This document shows, one piece after another, positions 16,508-24,582 of a DNA stretch of 34,213 bases; position 1 is the first letter of the stretch; each line of letters opens with the position of its first letter. Source of the stretch: Nostoc favosum CHAB5714. Its GTDB lineage: Bacteria; Cyanobacteriota; Cyanobacteriia; Cyanobacteriales; Nostocaceae. The position numbers and the translations under genes were made by a program. The notes below the pieces were generated by a model. It ran no database searches, was not told where the DNA came from, and saw only the letters and a program-made list of their open reading frames with translations. The stretch spans positions 1-34,213 of the forward strand of contig NZ_JAIVFQ010000074.1 in NCBI RefSeq assembly GCF_020829495.1. Reading direction: 5' to 3'.

Positions 16508-17395
16508 TCAAAATCCCGCTATTGGGTCTGGCTGAGATTGTAAGTATTTGAGGAATCCGTGTAATTCTTCTTCAGTTAGCAAAGTACGCCCGCGCTTACC
16601 ATAGGTTTCAATCAGATGCTCCCGCCCCTGTTCTGGTGTCCAGCCTAAACGCTGAAGTTCGACATCTGTTTTAGCAATTACATCCGATAAATCAACGGGT
16701 TCAGCTTTCTTCTTTCTCTTTCCTGTCACTGGCGGGGTAGCGACATCCTCTTGAGGGTTGTAACTCCGAGGTGTAAATGGTGTGACATTATTGGCAGAAA
16801 TTGCTGGAAAGGTTTGATTTTCTAGCTGGTTATCAAAGGTTATTTCCAAGTTTTCCACTGGAGGATCAAATTCTAGCTCCCGGTTGGTAGTCACAGGAAA
16901 GTTTTGACCTAAATCCTGGCTATAGGTATCGCTTGCTAGGGGCGCAGCATTGCTGTAGCCGTACTGTTCGTTAATGTTTGTTACTACTTCTGGTTTGATA
17001 TTCCGTACTTTAGAGGGTGGTATAGATATTTCTTTGTCACTGACTACTGGCCACTGACTACTAACAAAATCCTGATCTTTTGCAGAGGAATACGCAGCAG
17101 ACTCATCTAATCCACCTTTGGTATTCAAGGAAGGGTTTAGCTGCGCTGGGGGAATTGGATTTGAGCTAAATGCTACTGATTGCTGTGGTGCATTTGTAAT
17201 ACCCAAAACTATCAGTGCCCTGGTTCTGGCTTGGTCTTCTGCTGCTTCTACTGTTTCTGCTGCTGCCATACCCGTAGCACGGGTTACGCCTTCTATTTGC
17301 ACGCTTGCCCGGACAATATATTTTCCTTGAAAAATTTGCACTAATTCAGAAATCAGACTGCCTTTGGGATACAAGCTCTGGAATTGAGCCAACAT
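16508..17395 (-). CDS. Conserved cyanobacterial protein, unknown function
   Basis: 295 aa in three parts. Residues 1-66 form a compact domain (GKYIVRASVQIEGVTRATGMAAAETVEAAEDQARTRALIVLGI) in which a beta-sheet precedes an acidic helix; this resembles the annealing-protein pattern of Rad52-like families, but I would not assign it. Residues about 67-235 are a polar, low-complexity linker. Residues 236-295 (LQRLGWTPEQGREHLIETYGKRGRTLLTEEELHGFLKYLQSQP) form a helical, UBA-like module, which also survives as the truncated copy at 15802. No membrane segment; cytoplasmic. The start ATG at 17395 precedes the conserved AQFQSLYPKGSLI. No operon partner. Confidence 0.75.
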   Translation of the reverse strand: MLAQFQSLYPKGSLISELVQIFQGKYIVRASVQIEGVTRATGMAAAETVEAAEDQARTRALIVLGITNAPQQSVAFSSNPIPPAQLNPSLNTKGGLDESAAYSSAKDQDFVSSQWPVVSDKEISIPPSKVRNIKPEVVTNINEQYGYSNAAPLASDTYSQDLGQNFPVTTNRELEFDPPVENLEITFDNQLENQTFPAISANNVTPFTPRSYNPQEDVATPPVTGKRKKKAEPVDLSDVIAKTDVELQRLGWTPEQGREHLIETYGKRGRTLLTEEELHGFLKYLQSQPDPIAGF

Positions 17396-17537
17396 AATAC
17401 TGCTACCAATCTAAATATTTTTAATAACGGAGTTGATACTGCCTGTATGTTCAAGCTAGCTCATCTGCCCTTACTTTAATTTACATCCACTCGATACCCA
17501 GGATGCCTGCCAATATTGCTTACTATCTTTGACATCC

Positions 17538-17560
17538 TCCTCAGCCTGAAGGCGTGAGGA
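17538..17560. mobile_element. IS200/IS605-type end hairpin, relic
   Basis: TCCTCAGCCT-GA-AGGC-g-TGAGGA, a 10-bp stem with one bulge, preceded by TTTGACA and followed by TTCC. Subterminal hairpins of this form mark ends of IS200/IS605 or tnpB elements in cyanobacteria. No transposase or tnpB frame is next to it, so it is only a remnant. Confidence 0.4.
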
Positions 17561-17998
17561 TTCCAATCTAATCAAACAGACTTAGCTGAATGAATTCCTG
17601 GCGGGGTCATCAGTTTCTTGGCAGGCGATGAGTAAGTATAATTCTTTGCTCTGAGCTATCTAAGGTGATATTCTTGCTTTGCCTTGTGTCCCAATTATTG
17701 TAACAGTAGCTCTTTTTTGACGAAATTTTTTGCTAGTGCTAACTTGTCTGGGTAGTCTTGCCTGCAATGCTATACTGATTACCCAACTGGATATCTAGAA
17801 GTATTTTCTGGAAGTGCGCTCTAAATCTACAATAATGGAGATAAGGTTCGCCCTCACTGCTTATTAACCTGCTCACCTAATTGTTACCGATTCTACATGT
17901 GGGAAAATTGGGTTCACGGCAGTTTTGCCTAGTTAAAAATCAGAGTCTAATGTCGTAAAATTACTTTCACTCTAGACAATCAAACACCTGTAGTTTCC

Positions 17999-18131
17999 AC
18001 GCCACTTGCTCCACTTGGGGAAACCCCAGACGCTCGATAGCGCAGCATTAGCGACGTAGGAGCGTCTGACTCGCTAACGCTGCGCTATCGACGGGAACCG
18101 CCAAGACGGAGGCTGCCTCACCGCAGTGGCT
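17999..18131 (+). repeat. Small palindromic repeat, copy B, with internal 20-bp dyad
   Basis: Ends ACGCCACTTGC and GCAGTGGC as in copy A. In the middle, 18035-18054 and 18071-18090 are complementary at 19 of 20 bases (CGATAGCGCAGC arm) around a 16-nt loop. It looks like one small repeat inserted in another. Confidence 0.7.
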
Positions 18132-18240
18132 CCCCTGCATAGCGCTTTTGGGCAGTATGGATTCTCTAAACCCAGCTTCTCAAAAACCCGTCGCGTAATT
18201 ACCTAGCGGGGCTAAATCCTAATCAGGCGTGTAATCTTAA

Positions 18241-18516
18241 GTTTGGTTAGGTGAAGAGACTTGAACGCAGGCGAACTCTGAGAGCATCGTGCAGTGAGAA
18301 GTTCGTAGACGCCCAGAGTTGTCTGTGGGTCGCCTTCCTTTGCTCCCAACTGCGGGAGTAGTTTATCGCTCTTGCGGCGTTGGGCTTCCTTTCCTTAGAA
18401 CTTAGGAAGTCTTGCCTCTGAGCAATTCGTTTCCAACTTGTTTCTGTAAGCCGTGAGGGTATACAGAAAAGAACCAAACAAAAAAATGATGTTTTGACCA
18501 AAGGTCGGTTCACTGC
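18241..18516 (+). other. Long structured leader of the RNB gene, unassigned
   Basis: 276 bp without a credible protein gene. It is relatively GC-rich with local stems such as CTCCCAACTGCGGGAG (18348-18363) and CTTCCT...AGGAAG (18387-18411). It may be the 5' leader of the ribonuclease gene or an independent RNA; I could not match it to tmRNA, RNase P RNA, 6S or SRP RNA by their conserved cores. Confidence 0.35.
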
Positions 18517-20871
18517 ATGGAATTTTCAATCGCTACACTCCTTGCCAATTTCACCGATGATAAATTGGTAGCTCGGAAGGTTTTAGAAAAGAAACTTGGC
18601 TGTGAAGATGAAAAAAGTTTACAAAAACTTCACATTGCCTTAGATGTTCTGGAAAAAATCGGTATTTTAGTGAAAGAACGGGGCAAGTACCGCCGTGTCT
18701 CAGAAGAGGGAATAATTGAGGCAAAACTCCGTTGTTCTAGTAAAGGCTTTTGCTTTGCTATTCAAGATGTGGAAGGAGCTGAGGATATTTACATCCGCGA
18801 AAGTCATCTGAGTAATGCTTGGAATGGCGATCGCGTTTTGGTCAGAGTTCTCAAAGAAGGCAGTCGCCGTCGCTCTCCCGAAGGGGAGGTGAAGCTAATT
18901 CTAGAACGTTCTAACCACACGTTACTGGCACGAATTAAGCAGGTGGAAGCTGGTTTCCGGGCTGTGCCTTTAGATGATCGATTGCTGTTTGAACTTAAGA
19001 TTCAGCCTAACGGGGCAAAGTTGGAAGAAGCGATCGATCACCTGGTTCATGTAGAAGTTTTGCGTTACCCATTGGCACAATATCCTCCCCTTGGTCGAGT
19101 AGTGCAAATCCTCGGTAGCGATGCCGAAGCTGCTGCTGATATAGATTTAGTTACGTGCAAACACGACCTTTCCCGGACTTTTCCAGATAATGTGCTAGAT
19201 GCAGCCGCCAAGTTGCCCAAAAAGCTACTCAAAGCAGACCTGAAAAATCGGCTGGATTTACGTAATTTATTTACCTTCACCATTGAAGGAGTAAATGGCG
19301 ATACCAAAGTTATAGAAAACGCTTTTAGTTTAGAAAAAAACTTAGCCGGAAATTGGCTTTTAGGGGTTCATATCACCGATGTTTCTCACTATGTCCAACC
19401 TGACGAAGCCCTAGATAGAGAAGCACTCAAACGGGGCAAATCAGTGTATCTGGGAGAATTAGTACTGCCAATTTTGCCCCCAGGTGTGGTAGAACGCTGT
19501 TCTTTAGTACCTGGGAGCGATCGCTTAACTATCTCTTTTTTAATTACCATTGATCCCCAATCTGGACAAGTCCTAGAGTGGGAAATTCAACCCAGTGTAA
19601 TCAACGTCGAAACTGCACTGACTACTGAACAAGCTCAAGCAATTCTTACAGGTGAATCTCTTGAGCAATCTCCACAGGTTTCCCAAATCCTGCAAGACCT
19701 CCAAGCCTTGCAAACAGCCGTGAAACAGGTACGGTTGAATCGTGGTAGCCTCCAGTTAAATCTGCCGCCTAGCCAAAACGCCTACTATGATGAGGGGATT
19801 CTCGGCGCTGTGGTGGTGAATGATTTACCAGTGCGATCGCTACTCACGGAGTTGGTACTGTTAGTTAATCAACTGGTAGCAACTCACTTAAATGCTCTTG
19901 GTGTTCCCGCCATTTGGCGAGTCCAAGGCACACCCGATGTTGAAGATGTCCAGGAAATGCTGAAATTGGCAGTCAATTTAGGCGTTGACCTCACACTAGA
20001 TCCAGAAGTCGATATCCAACCCTTAGATTACCAACATTTGACCACAGCTTTTGCCGAATCTCCCTCTGAGCAAGTTCTTACTTACTTATTACAAGATACA
20101 CTTAAGCCGTCAGCGTACAGCACCACCAAAGGATCTCACTTTGGTCTGGCACTACCGCAATATGTGCATTTTAGCGCTCCCTTGCGGCGTTACCCAGATT
20201 TGCTCATGCAGAGAGTGTATTACGCACTACTCGAAAACGGACGCGATCGCCGCAATACCCGTGTGAGAGAGCGCGTTAACCTGCGCCACTCCTCCAGCCA
20301 CGAGGAAATTAACTGGAACGTTTTACCCCCAGAATTGCAACAAGAACTGCAAAGCGATTTGACTAGGGTAATTGTCCAAATCAACGACCGAGAAAAAGAA
20401 GTCCAAGAAGCTGAAGCCGATTTAGCCGGACTGCAAAAGGCCCAACTGATGAAGCAACGCATCGGTCAGGTATTTCAAGGCGTGATTACCGGGGTTCAAT
20501 CCTACGGTTTCTTTGTGGAAATTGAAGTACCAGCAGCTGAGGTGGAGTCCAGCAGTAATCCTGGTGTGCCTCTGAGGGTAGAAGGATTGGTACACGTCAG
20601 TTCTCTCAAGGATGATTGGTATGAATATCGCGCCAGACAACAAGCACTGTTTGGTCGCAAAAATCGCGCTTCTTATAGACTAGGCGATCGCGTCGCCGTG
20701 CAAGTTAAGAGTGTCGATTACTACCGTCAGCAAATTGATTTGGTAACAGTTGGCAGCGATGGCGTAGCCAGAGGTTTAACTGGTAATCCTTCCAATGAGG
20801 AGCTTTCAGACCTTTATTTACCAAATGACATTGAGCCTGATGACCTAGATCCTTACTCTGAAGATGAGTAA
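18517..20871 (+). CDS. RNase II/R (RNB) family protein with degraded catalytic motif
   Basis: 784 aa with RNase R-like layout: N-terminal winged-helix/cold-shock domains (to about 220), RNB domain (about 245-560; VHITDVSHYVQPDEALDREALKRGKSVYL, SLVPGSDRLTISF, FSAPLRRYPDLLMQR) and a C-terminal S1 domain (FQGVITGVQSYGFFVEIE...VEGLVHVSSLKDDW) with an acidic tail. Family members degrade RNA 3' to 5' with Mg2+. Here the catalytic Asp cluster (usually IDxxxAxDxDDA) reads TIEGVNGDTKVIENAFS, residues 255-271: Glu257, Glu267 and Asn268 replace conserved aspartates and two residues are added. So it may be an RNA-binding non-enzyme or an altered nuclease. Similar cyanobacterial proteins have been called VacB/Zam. 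It is 17 bp upstream of ubiX, likely one operon. Confidence 0.88.
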   Translation: MEFSIATLLANFTDDKLVARKVLEKKLGCEDEKSLQKLHIALDVLEKIGILVKERGKYRRVSEEGIIEAKLRCSSKGFCFAIQDVEGAEDIYIRESHLSNAWNGDRVLVRVLKEGSRRRSPEGEVKLILERSNHTLLARIKQVEAGFRAVPLDDRLLFELKIQPNGAKLEEAIDHLVHVEVLRYPLAQYPPLGRVVQILGSDAEAAADIDLVTCKHDLSRTFPDNVLDAAAKLPKKLLKADLKNRLDLRNLFTFTIEGVNGDTKVIENAFSLEKNLAGNWLLGVHITDVSHYVQPDEALDREALKRGKSVYLGELVLPILPPGVVERCSLVPGSDRLTISFLITIDPQSGQVLEWEIQPSVINVETALTTEQAQAILTGESLEQSPQVSQILQDLQALQTAVKQVRLNRGSLQLNLPPSQNAYYDEGILGAVVVNDLPVRSLLTELVLLVNQLVATHLNALGVPAIWRVQGTPDVEDVQEMLKLAVNLGVDLTLDPEVDIQPLDYQHLTTAFAESPSEQVLTYLLQDTLKPSAYSTTKGSHFGLALPQYVHFSAPLRRYPDLLMQRVYYALLENGRDRRNTRVRERVNLRHSSSHEEINWNVLPPELQQELQSDLTRVIVQINDREKEVQEAEADLAGLQKAQLMKQRIGQVFQGVITGVQSYGFFVEIEVPAAEVESSSNPGVPLRVEGLVHVSSLKDDWYEYRARQQALFGRKNRASYRLGDRVAVQVKSVDYYRQQIDLVTVGSDGVARGLTGNPSNEELSDLYLPNDIEPDDLDPYSEDE

Positions 20872-20888
20872 AATAAACTAAACCTTAC

Positions 20889-21509
20889 GTGTCAAACAAC
20901 ACCAAGCCTCTAATCTTAGGCGTATCAGGCGCATCTGGTCTGATTTACGCTGTTCGCGCAATCAAATTTTTGCTAGAAGCGGAGTATAGTATTGAATTGG
21001 TTGCCTCTAAATCAACTTACATGGTTTGGCAGTCAGAACAGGAAATTCGGATGCCACCAGAACCAACCGGGCAAGAACAATTCTGGCGAGAGCAAGCTGG
21101 AGTCGCAATTTCGGGTAAACTCCGCTGCCATCCTTGGGGTGATGTTGGAGCCGGGATTGCCAGTGGTTCCTTTCCCACACTGGGGATGATAATTATTCCA
21201 TGCAGCATGAGTACAGTGGCAAAGCTAGCGGTTGGCTTGAGTTCCGATTTACTAGAACGGGCGGCGGATGTCCAACTCAAAGAAGGACGAAAGCTGATCA
21301 TTGTTCCTCGTGAAACGCCTTTTAGCCTCATCCACCTCCGTAACTTAACCTCTCTGGCAGAAGTTGGAGTGAGAATTGTCCCCGCGATTCCTGCCTGGTA
21401 TCATAATCCCCAAACCATAGAGGATTTAGTGGATTTTGTAGTTGCCCGTGCTTTAGATCAACTAGATATTGACTGCATCCCAATTCAGCGGTGGCAAGGT
21501 CGTCGTTAA
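20889..21509 (+). CDS. ubiX: Flavin prenyltransferase UbiX
   Basis: Adds a dimethylallyl group to FMN to make the prenylated flavin used by UbiD-type decarboxylases (quinone synthesis and related routes). Seen: LGVSGASGLIYAVRAIKFLL at the N-terminus, GSFPTLGMIIIPCSMSTVAKLAVGLSSDLLERAADVQLKEGRKLIIVPRETPFSLIHLRNL (FMN site, CSMST and PRETP) and IPAIPAWYHNPQTIEDLVDFVVARALD. 206 aa, normal length. Start is GTG, because the glycine-rich loop follows immediately. Likely cotranscribed with the RNB gene. Confidence 0.95.
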   Translation: MSNNTKPLILGVSGASGLIYAVRAIKFLLEAEYSIELVASKSTYMVWQSEQEIRMPPEPTGQEQFWREQAGVAISGKLRCHPWGDVGAGIASGSFPTLGMIIIPCSMSTVAKLAVGLSSDLLERAADVQLKEGRKLIIVPRETPFSLIHLRNLTSLAEVGVRIVPAIPAWYHNPQTIEDLVDFVVARALDQLDIDCIPIQRWQGRR

Positions 21510-21614
21510 CATCCTCAATGGATTTATTGTAAATTTCACAATAGTCCTAAAAAGGTAATGATAGAGATGGCTGATAGTGTCAGTAGTCAGTGAACAGTAG
21601 CGAAGAATAATCAT

Positions 21615-21801
21615 AGGACTTACGCACAGGTAACGGAAAATCGAACCACAGAGACACAGAGAAGCCAGTGCGCCCTTGCGGTTAAGAGACTTGTTCGCGC
21701 AGCGTCTCCCCGAATCCCAAAGGGAGAGGCTAGCGCCAAGGGAGAAGCAACTGGCGCGACACGGAGGAATAAGAGTTTGAGAGGTATTTTGCGTAAGTCC
21801 T
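21615..21801. mobile_element. Element with AGGACTTACGCA ends, split by a smaller repeat
   Basis: Perfect 12-bp inverted ends at 21615-21626 and 21790-21801. The interior has the ACCACAGAGACACAGAG / ACACGGAGG motif, interrupted by the repeat at 21663-21757. No gene. Confidence 0.75.
21663..21757 (-). repeat. Small palindromic repeat, copy C (minus orientation)
   Basis: Reverse of the A/B family: on the minus strand it begins CGCCAGTTGCTTCTCCC and includes GGGGAGACGCTGCGCGAACA and CCGCAAGGGCGCACTGGC. It sits inside the element at 21615-21801. Confidence 0.75.
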
Positions 21802-21807
21802 GAATCA

Positions 21808-21856
21808 GACTGATAACTGACCACTGACAACTGACCACTGATAACTGACAACTGAC
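21808..21856. repeat. STRR array in the lapA leader
   Basis: Seven heptamers of the AACTGAC / CACTGAC type, 49 bp, ending 9 bases before the ATG at 21866. They occupy the place of a ribosome binding site; no Shine-Dalgarno site is visible. Confidence 0.9.
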
Positions 21857-21865
21857 AAAATTGCT

Positions 21866-22570
21866 ATGGCTGTAATTCGCTTAATTCTATTGGTGGCAGT
21901 ACTGGGAGGACTAACGCTGTTATTAGTCCAAAATTTCTCACCCGCCCTATCGCTAGTATTTTTGGGCGTGCAAACTCAACCATTACCACTAGCTATATGG
22001 ATTTTGTTTAGTACTGCCACTGGTGCTTTCACATCTATATTAATTAGTACTTTGTTTAACTTATCCAATTATTTTGGGAGAGGACAACGCCAAACTGCTG
22101 ACCGTCGAAGCGCAACTTCGCCTCGTGCGAAGGCAACCCGTAGAGAAGAATTTACATCTCGCCCTGCCAATTCTCCACCACCAGCTAGTAAAAAAGAGGA
22201 GCCTACTAGTGATGTATTTGATGATTGGGAGACAAATAGCAGTAAAGATGATGATTGGAACTTTGATGAAAAGTCAGAGGAAGCACCTACCCGTAATCCT
22301 CAAGCTCAACAACCTAACGACTCTAAAACTTACGAACGTCAATCAGAAGCCAAAAGCAGTTCTCAGTCTGGTTCAGTTTACTCCTACAGCTACCGGGAAC
22401 CAAAAAATACGGCTGCGGGAAAAACTGAATCCGTTTATGATGCTGATTACCGGGTAATCATCCCCCCTTATCAGCCGCCAACTACCAATCAAGCCGATGA
22501 TGATGATGATTGGGAATTTTTTGATGATGATGATGATTTTGAAGATGATGGTAAACGCCCCCGTCGGTGA
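21866..22570 (+). CDS. LapA-domain membrane protein with acidic tail
   Basis: 234 aa. Two N-terminal membrane helices (RLILLVAVLGGLTLLLVQN and PLAIWILFSTATGAFTSILI), as in LapA/DUF1049 proteins of lipopolysaccharide assembly, followed by a long cytosolic polar region and a Asp-rich tail (DDDDDWEFFDDDDDFEDD). The tail is not part of LapA proper and is common in cyanobacterial homologues. A GC-rich stem (CTTCGC...GCGAAG, 22116-22132) lies inside the linker. Role in envelope assembly is by family only. Isolated gene. Confidence 0.75.
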   Translation: MAVIRLILLVAVLGGLTLLLVQNFSPALSLVFLGVQTQPLPLAIWILFSTATGAFTSILISTLFNLSNYFGRGQRQTADRRSATSPRAKATRREEFTSRPANSPPPASKKEEPTSDVFDDWETNSSKDDDWNFDEKSEEAPTRNPQAQQPNDSKTYERQSEAKSSSQSGSVYSYSYREPKNTAAGKTESVYDADYRVIIPPYQPPTTNQADDDDDWEFFDDDDDFEDDGKRPRR

Positions 22571-22589
22571 GATGTAGCAGGCTACGTCT

Positions 22590-22817
22590 CTACTTGATGC
22601 CACACCGCTCTCTAGACTCTTGCTTGACCCTACCAGTCATGGCAGCTTCCTGCAAAGTCATGAAAGCATTAAAATCCTCCAAGTCATACCGGGTAGTCAA
22701 CAGTTGTCGTAGTTGATTTTCAGCTTCCACTGTCAAATAGCCAGTTGCTAAAGCTTTTTGTACAAGATCACGAATTCGAGTCATAGTTGACGCCTCATCC
22801 ATCCTATATTTATTCAT
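22590..22817 (-). CDS. Small conserved cyanobacterial protein
   Basis: 75 aa, all helical in appearance: TRIRDLVQKALATGYLTVEAENQLRQLLTTRYDLEDFNAFMTLQEAAMTGRVKQESRE. The final EAAMTGRVKQESRE motif is shared with many small cyanobacterial proteins of unknown function. The true start may be ATG 22817 or the internal ATGs at 22802 or 22784. It converges on lapA with 19 bp between the stops. Confidence 0.65.
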   Translation of the reverse strand: MNKYRMDEASTMTRIRDLVQKALATGYLTVEAENQLRQLLTTRYDLEDFNAFMTLQEAAMTGRVKQESRERCGIK

Positions 22818-23292
22818 TCAGGCTTATTGGGGTGAAATATGCAGTAGTCTTTGTGCCGAAATTCCAACTTGGCAAGCTTTTTTTGGGCGATCGCAGGATA
22901 TAAGTCATTATTTACACCTTTATAGGAAACATTTAATTGATTAGGGCTTGTTATAACTGAACTTTTAGAATAACGACCCTGTGCTAGTAAAAACACAGTA
23001 TTGTGTATACTTAAAATTACTTGCCAGAGTGAAAATTCGGGTTATTTAAATAGACAGAAATTGTTTGAATAAAGTTTCAAACAAGCTATATTAATTTTTT
23101 AGTTAAGCATAGCGATCGCTATGCAGCAATTACCTAGTTATTTGATGAAAATTACTACATTTCTGAGAAATTTATCGTTTATTATTTATGGTAATTTCAC
23201 AGAAGAATCGTTAATCTATTGTTTAACTTACTTTAAATATATTAATAACGGTAATAACGAGAGTTGATTCTTCTTAAATAGAAGATAAATTT

Positions 23293-23448
23293 GTAGAAGG
23301 TAAAAACAATATCAAGTTAGAAAAGTTACACGTAAATTTTGATTGTGCAAAAGAAAAAGCCTTAACACCCGTTGAAAATAAATTCTTGAGATGTTTACTT
23401 TGCAGTTGTAGTTCTGCGGAAATTGCTAATGGAGTTAATCAAAGTTAA
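23293..23448 (+). pseudogene. Possible remnant of an HTH regulator
   Basis: An open stretch without a proper start codon reads ...ALTPVENKFLRCLL...SSAEIANGVNQS, which resembles a LuxR/GerE-type helix-turn-helix (LTPxExxVLxLLxxGxSxxEIAxxL). It ends after about 50 codons and no upstream domain is present. It could be chance. Confidence 0.25.
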
Positions 23449-23647
23449 GACAAGAGACGGCGATTTATCGCGTCTTTGTGATGATTTATCGCATCTTTGC
23501 GATCTAAAATTTTCATCAAAAAACCTTAACCGAACCGTATTGAGAGTTTACCTCTCTAATTGATTATATAAATACATAGAATAAATGCTGAGTAACCAAG
23601 TCAGATAGTCAGTCAAGGTGAAAACTGGAGTCACCCAGGATGCATTA

Positions 23648-23676
23648 GCGTACCCCTGCTCTTAAGCAAGGTACGC
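23648..23676. repeat. GCGTACC...GGTACGC hairpin
   Basis: Stem GCGTACC plus TGCT/AGCA around a CTTA loop; no T run follows. Possibly part of an RNA or of a dispersed repeat. Confidence 0.5.
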
Positions 23677-23752
23677 ATAGTGTTTCATTCGAGAAGATAT
23701 CGCTCTTTTGCATTTGAGTAAACAATAAAAGTTTTCAGATAAATTCAAGTTT

Positions 23753-23851
23753 ATACAGCAGATTGCAACAAGCGTGAGGTACAGATAATCGTAGGGGCAC
23801 AACATGTTGTGCCCCTACCCGTGTATTTCATTTACCTGAAATACGCTGTAT
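23753..23851. mobile_element. MITE-like element with 28-bp perfect palindrome
   Basis: Ends ATACAGC / GCTGTAT. The centre (23791-23818) is a loop-free palindrome GTAGGGGCACAACA|TGTTGTGCCCCTAC, and a second stem GTATTTCA/TGAAATAC lies at 23823-23844. No frame. Confidence 0.65.
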
Positions 23852-24036
23852 CTCATTTATTCTGGCTCAAGAACTTCCCTAATTAAAATTAAACGCTGAT
23901 TAGCGATCGCCTATCAAGTAATTTTATCCGGTTGCGCGATCGGTGAAAAACTCCGTATTTTTAAATCCTAGATTGAGTCATTAAGTTTATAATTTTAATT
24001 TGTGACTCAGCACTCAGAATTGGAGCAAAGCAACTG

Positions 24037-24582
24037 GTGAGCAGCTTATTAAAAGGAGTAAACCTGTACTTAATTGGTATGATGGGCGTTGGTAAGACGA
24101 CAATAGGGCGCTTACTAGCAAAGGAATTAGGTTATGGGTTTGTGGATACTGATAATGTCATTGCCCAAGCAACAGGTAAATCTATCAATGAGTTATTTAC
24201 CGAAGAAGGGGAAGCAGGATTTCGCAAGCTAGAAAGTGACGTGCTTTCACAAGTTTGTGCTTTTACAAAGTTAACTATATCAACCGGTGGAGGCATTGTA
24301 CTGCGGCGAGAAAACTGGGGTTATCTGCACCACGGTTTGATAGTGTGGCTAGATGCGCCAGTGGAGCTAATTTACAGCCGTTTAGCTGAGGATAGCACAA
24401 GACCACTCCTGCAAGATGCTGATCCCAAGGGCAAACTGCGATCGCTCCTCGAACAACGTATACCACTTTACTCTCAAGCTGATTTGCATATCATCGAGCG
24501 AGAGGGAGAAACGCCTGAAGAGGTTGCCAAGGGAATACTTGAAGCAATTCCTAGCGTTCTCAAAACACAAGATTCTGATTAG
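24037..24582 (+). CDS. aroK: Shikimate kinase
   Basis: Phosphorylates shikimate at the 3-OH with ATP, the fifth step of the pathway to chorismate and aromatic amino acids. Walker A GMMGVGKTT (residues 14-22), the DTD motif (Asp37, Asp39) that binds shikimate and Mg2+, FRKLES (Arg63), GGG at 84-86, and the lid region RPLLQD are all present. 181 aa. GTG start; GGAG lies about 12 bases upstream. No other aro gene is near. Confidence 0.95.
   Translation: MSSLLKGVNLYLIGMMGVGKTTIGRLLAKELGYGFVDTDNVIAQATGKSINELFTEEGEAGFRKLESDVLSQVCAFTKLTISTGGGIVLRRENWGYLHHGLIVWLDAPVELIYSRLAEDSTRPLLQDADPKGKLRSLLEQRIPLYSQADLHIIEREGETPEEVAKGILEAIPSVLKTQDSD

Larger units (their letters stand above)
17396..18240. other. 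Gene-free spacer with an IS200/IS605-like end and a palindromic repeat
   Basis: No gene seen. The two recognisable pieces are the hairpin at 17538-17560 and the repeat at 17999-18131, listed separately. The stretch 17565-17990 shows nothing I can name. Confidence 0.5.
22818..24036. other. 1.2-kb gene-free region before aroK
   Basis: A+T-rich with no intact gene. Seen: a helix-turn-helix-like remnant (23293-23448), a near-duplicate of GATTTATCGCNTCTTTG (23458-23500), a 29-nt hairpin (23648-23676: GCGTACC...GGTACGC) and an element with a perfect 28-bp palindrome (23791-23818). 22820-23270 holds nothing I recognise. Confidence 0.5.

Noticed and set aside
18247..18513. 88-codon minus-strand frame before the RNB gene
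   Set aside because: Composition and lack of any motif suggest chance; it overlaps what is probably the RNB leader.
18241..18516. tmRNA, 6S, SRP or RNase P RNA in the RNB leader
   Set aside because: Conserved cores of these RNAs were not found by eye.
22814..22996. 60-codon minus-strand frame
   Set aside because: No motif and no start signal; overlaps the start of the small conserved gene.
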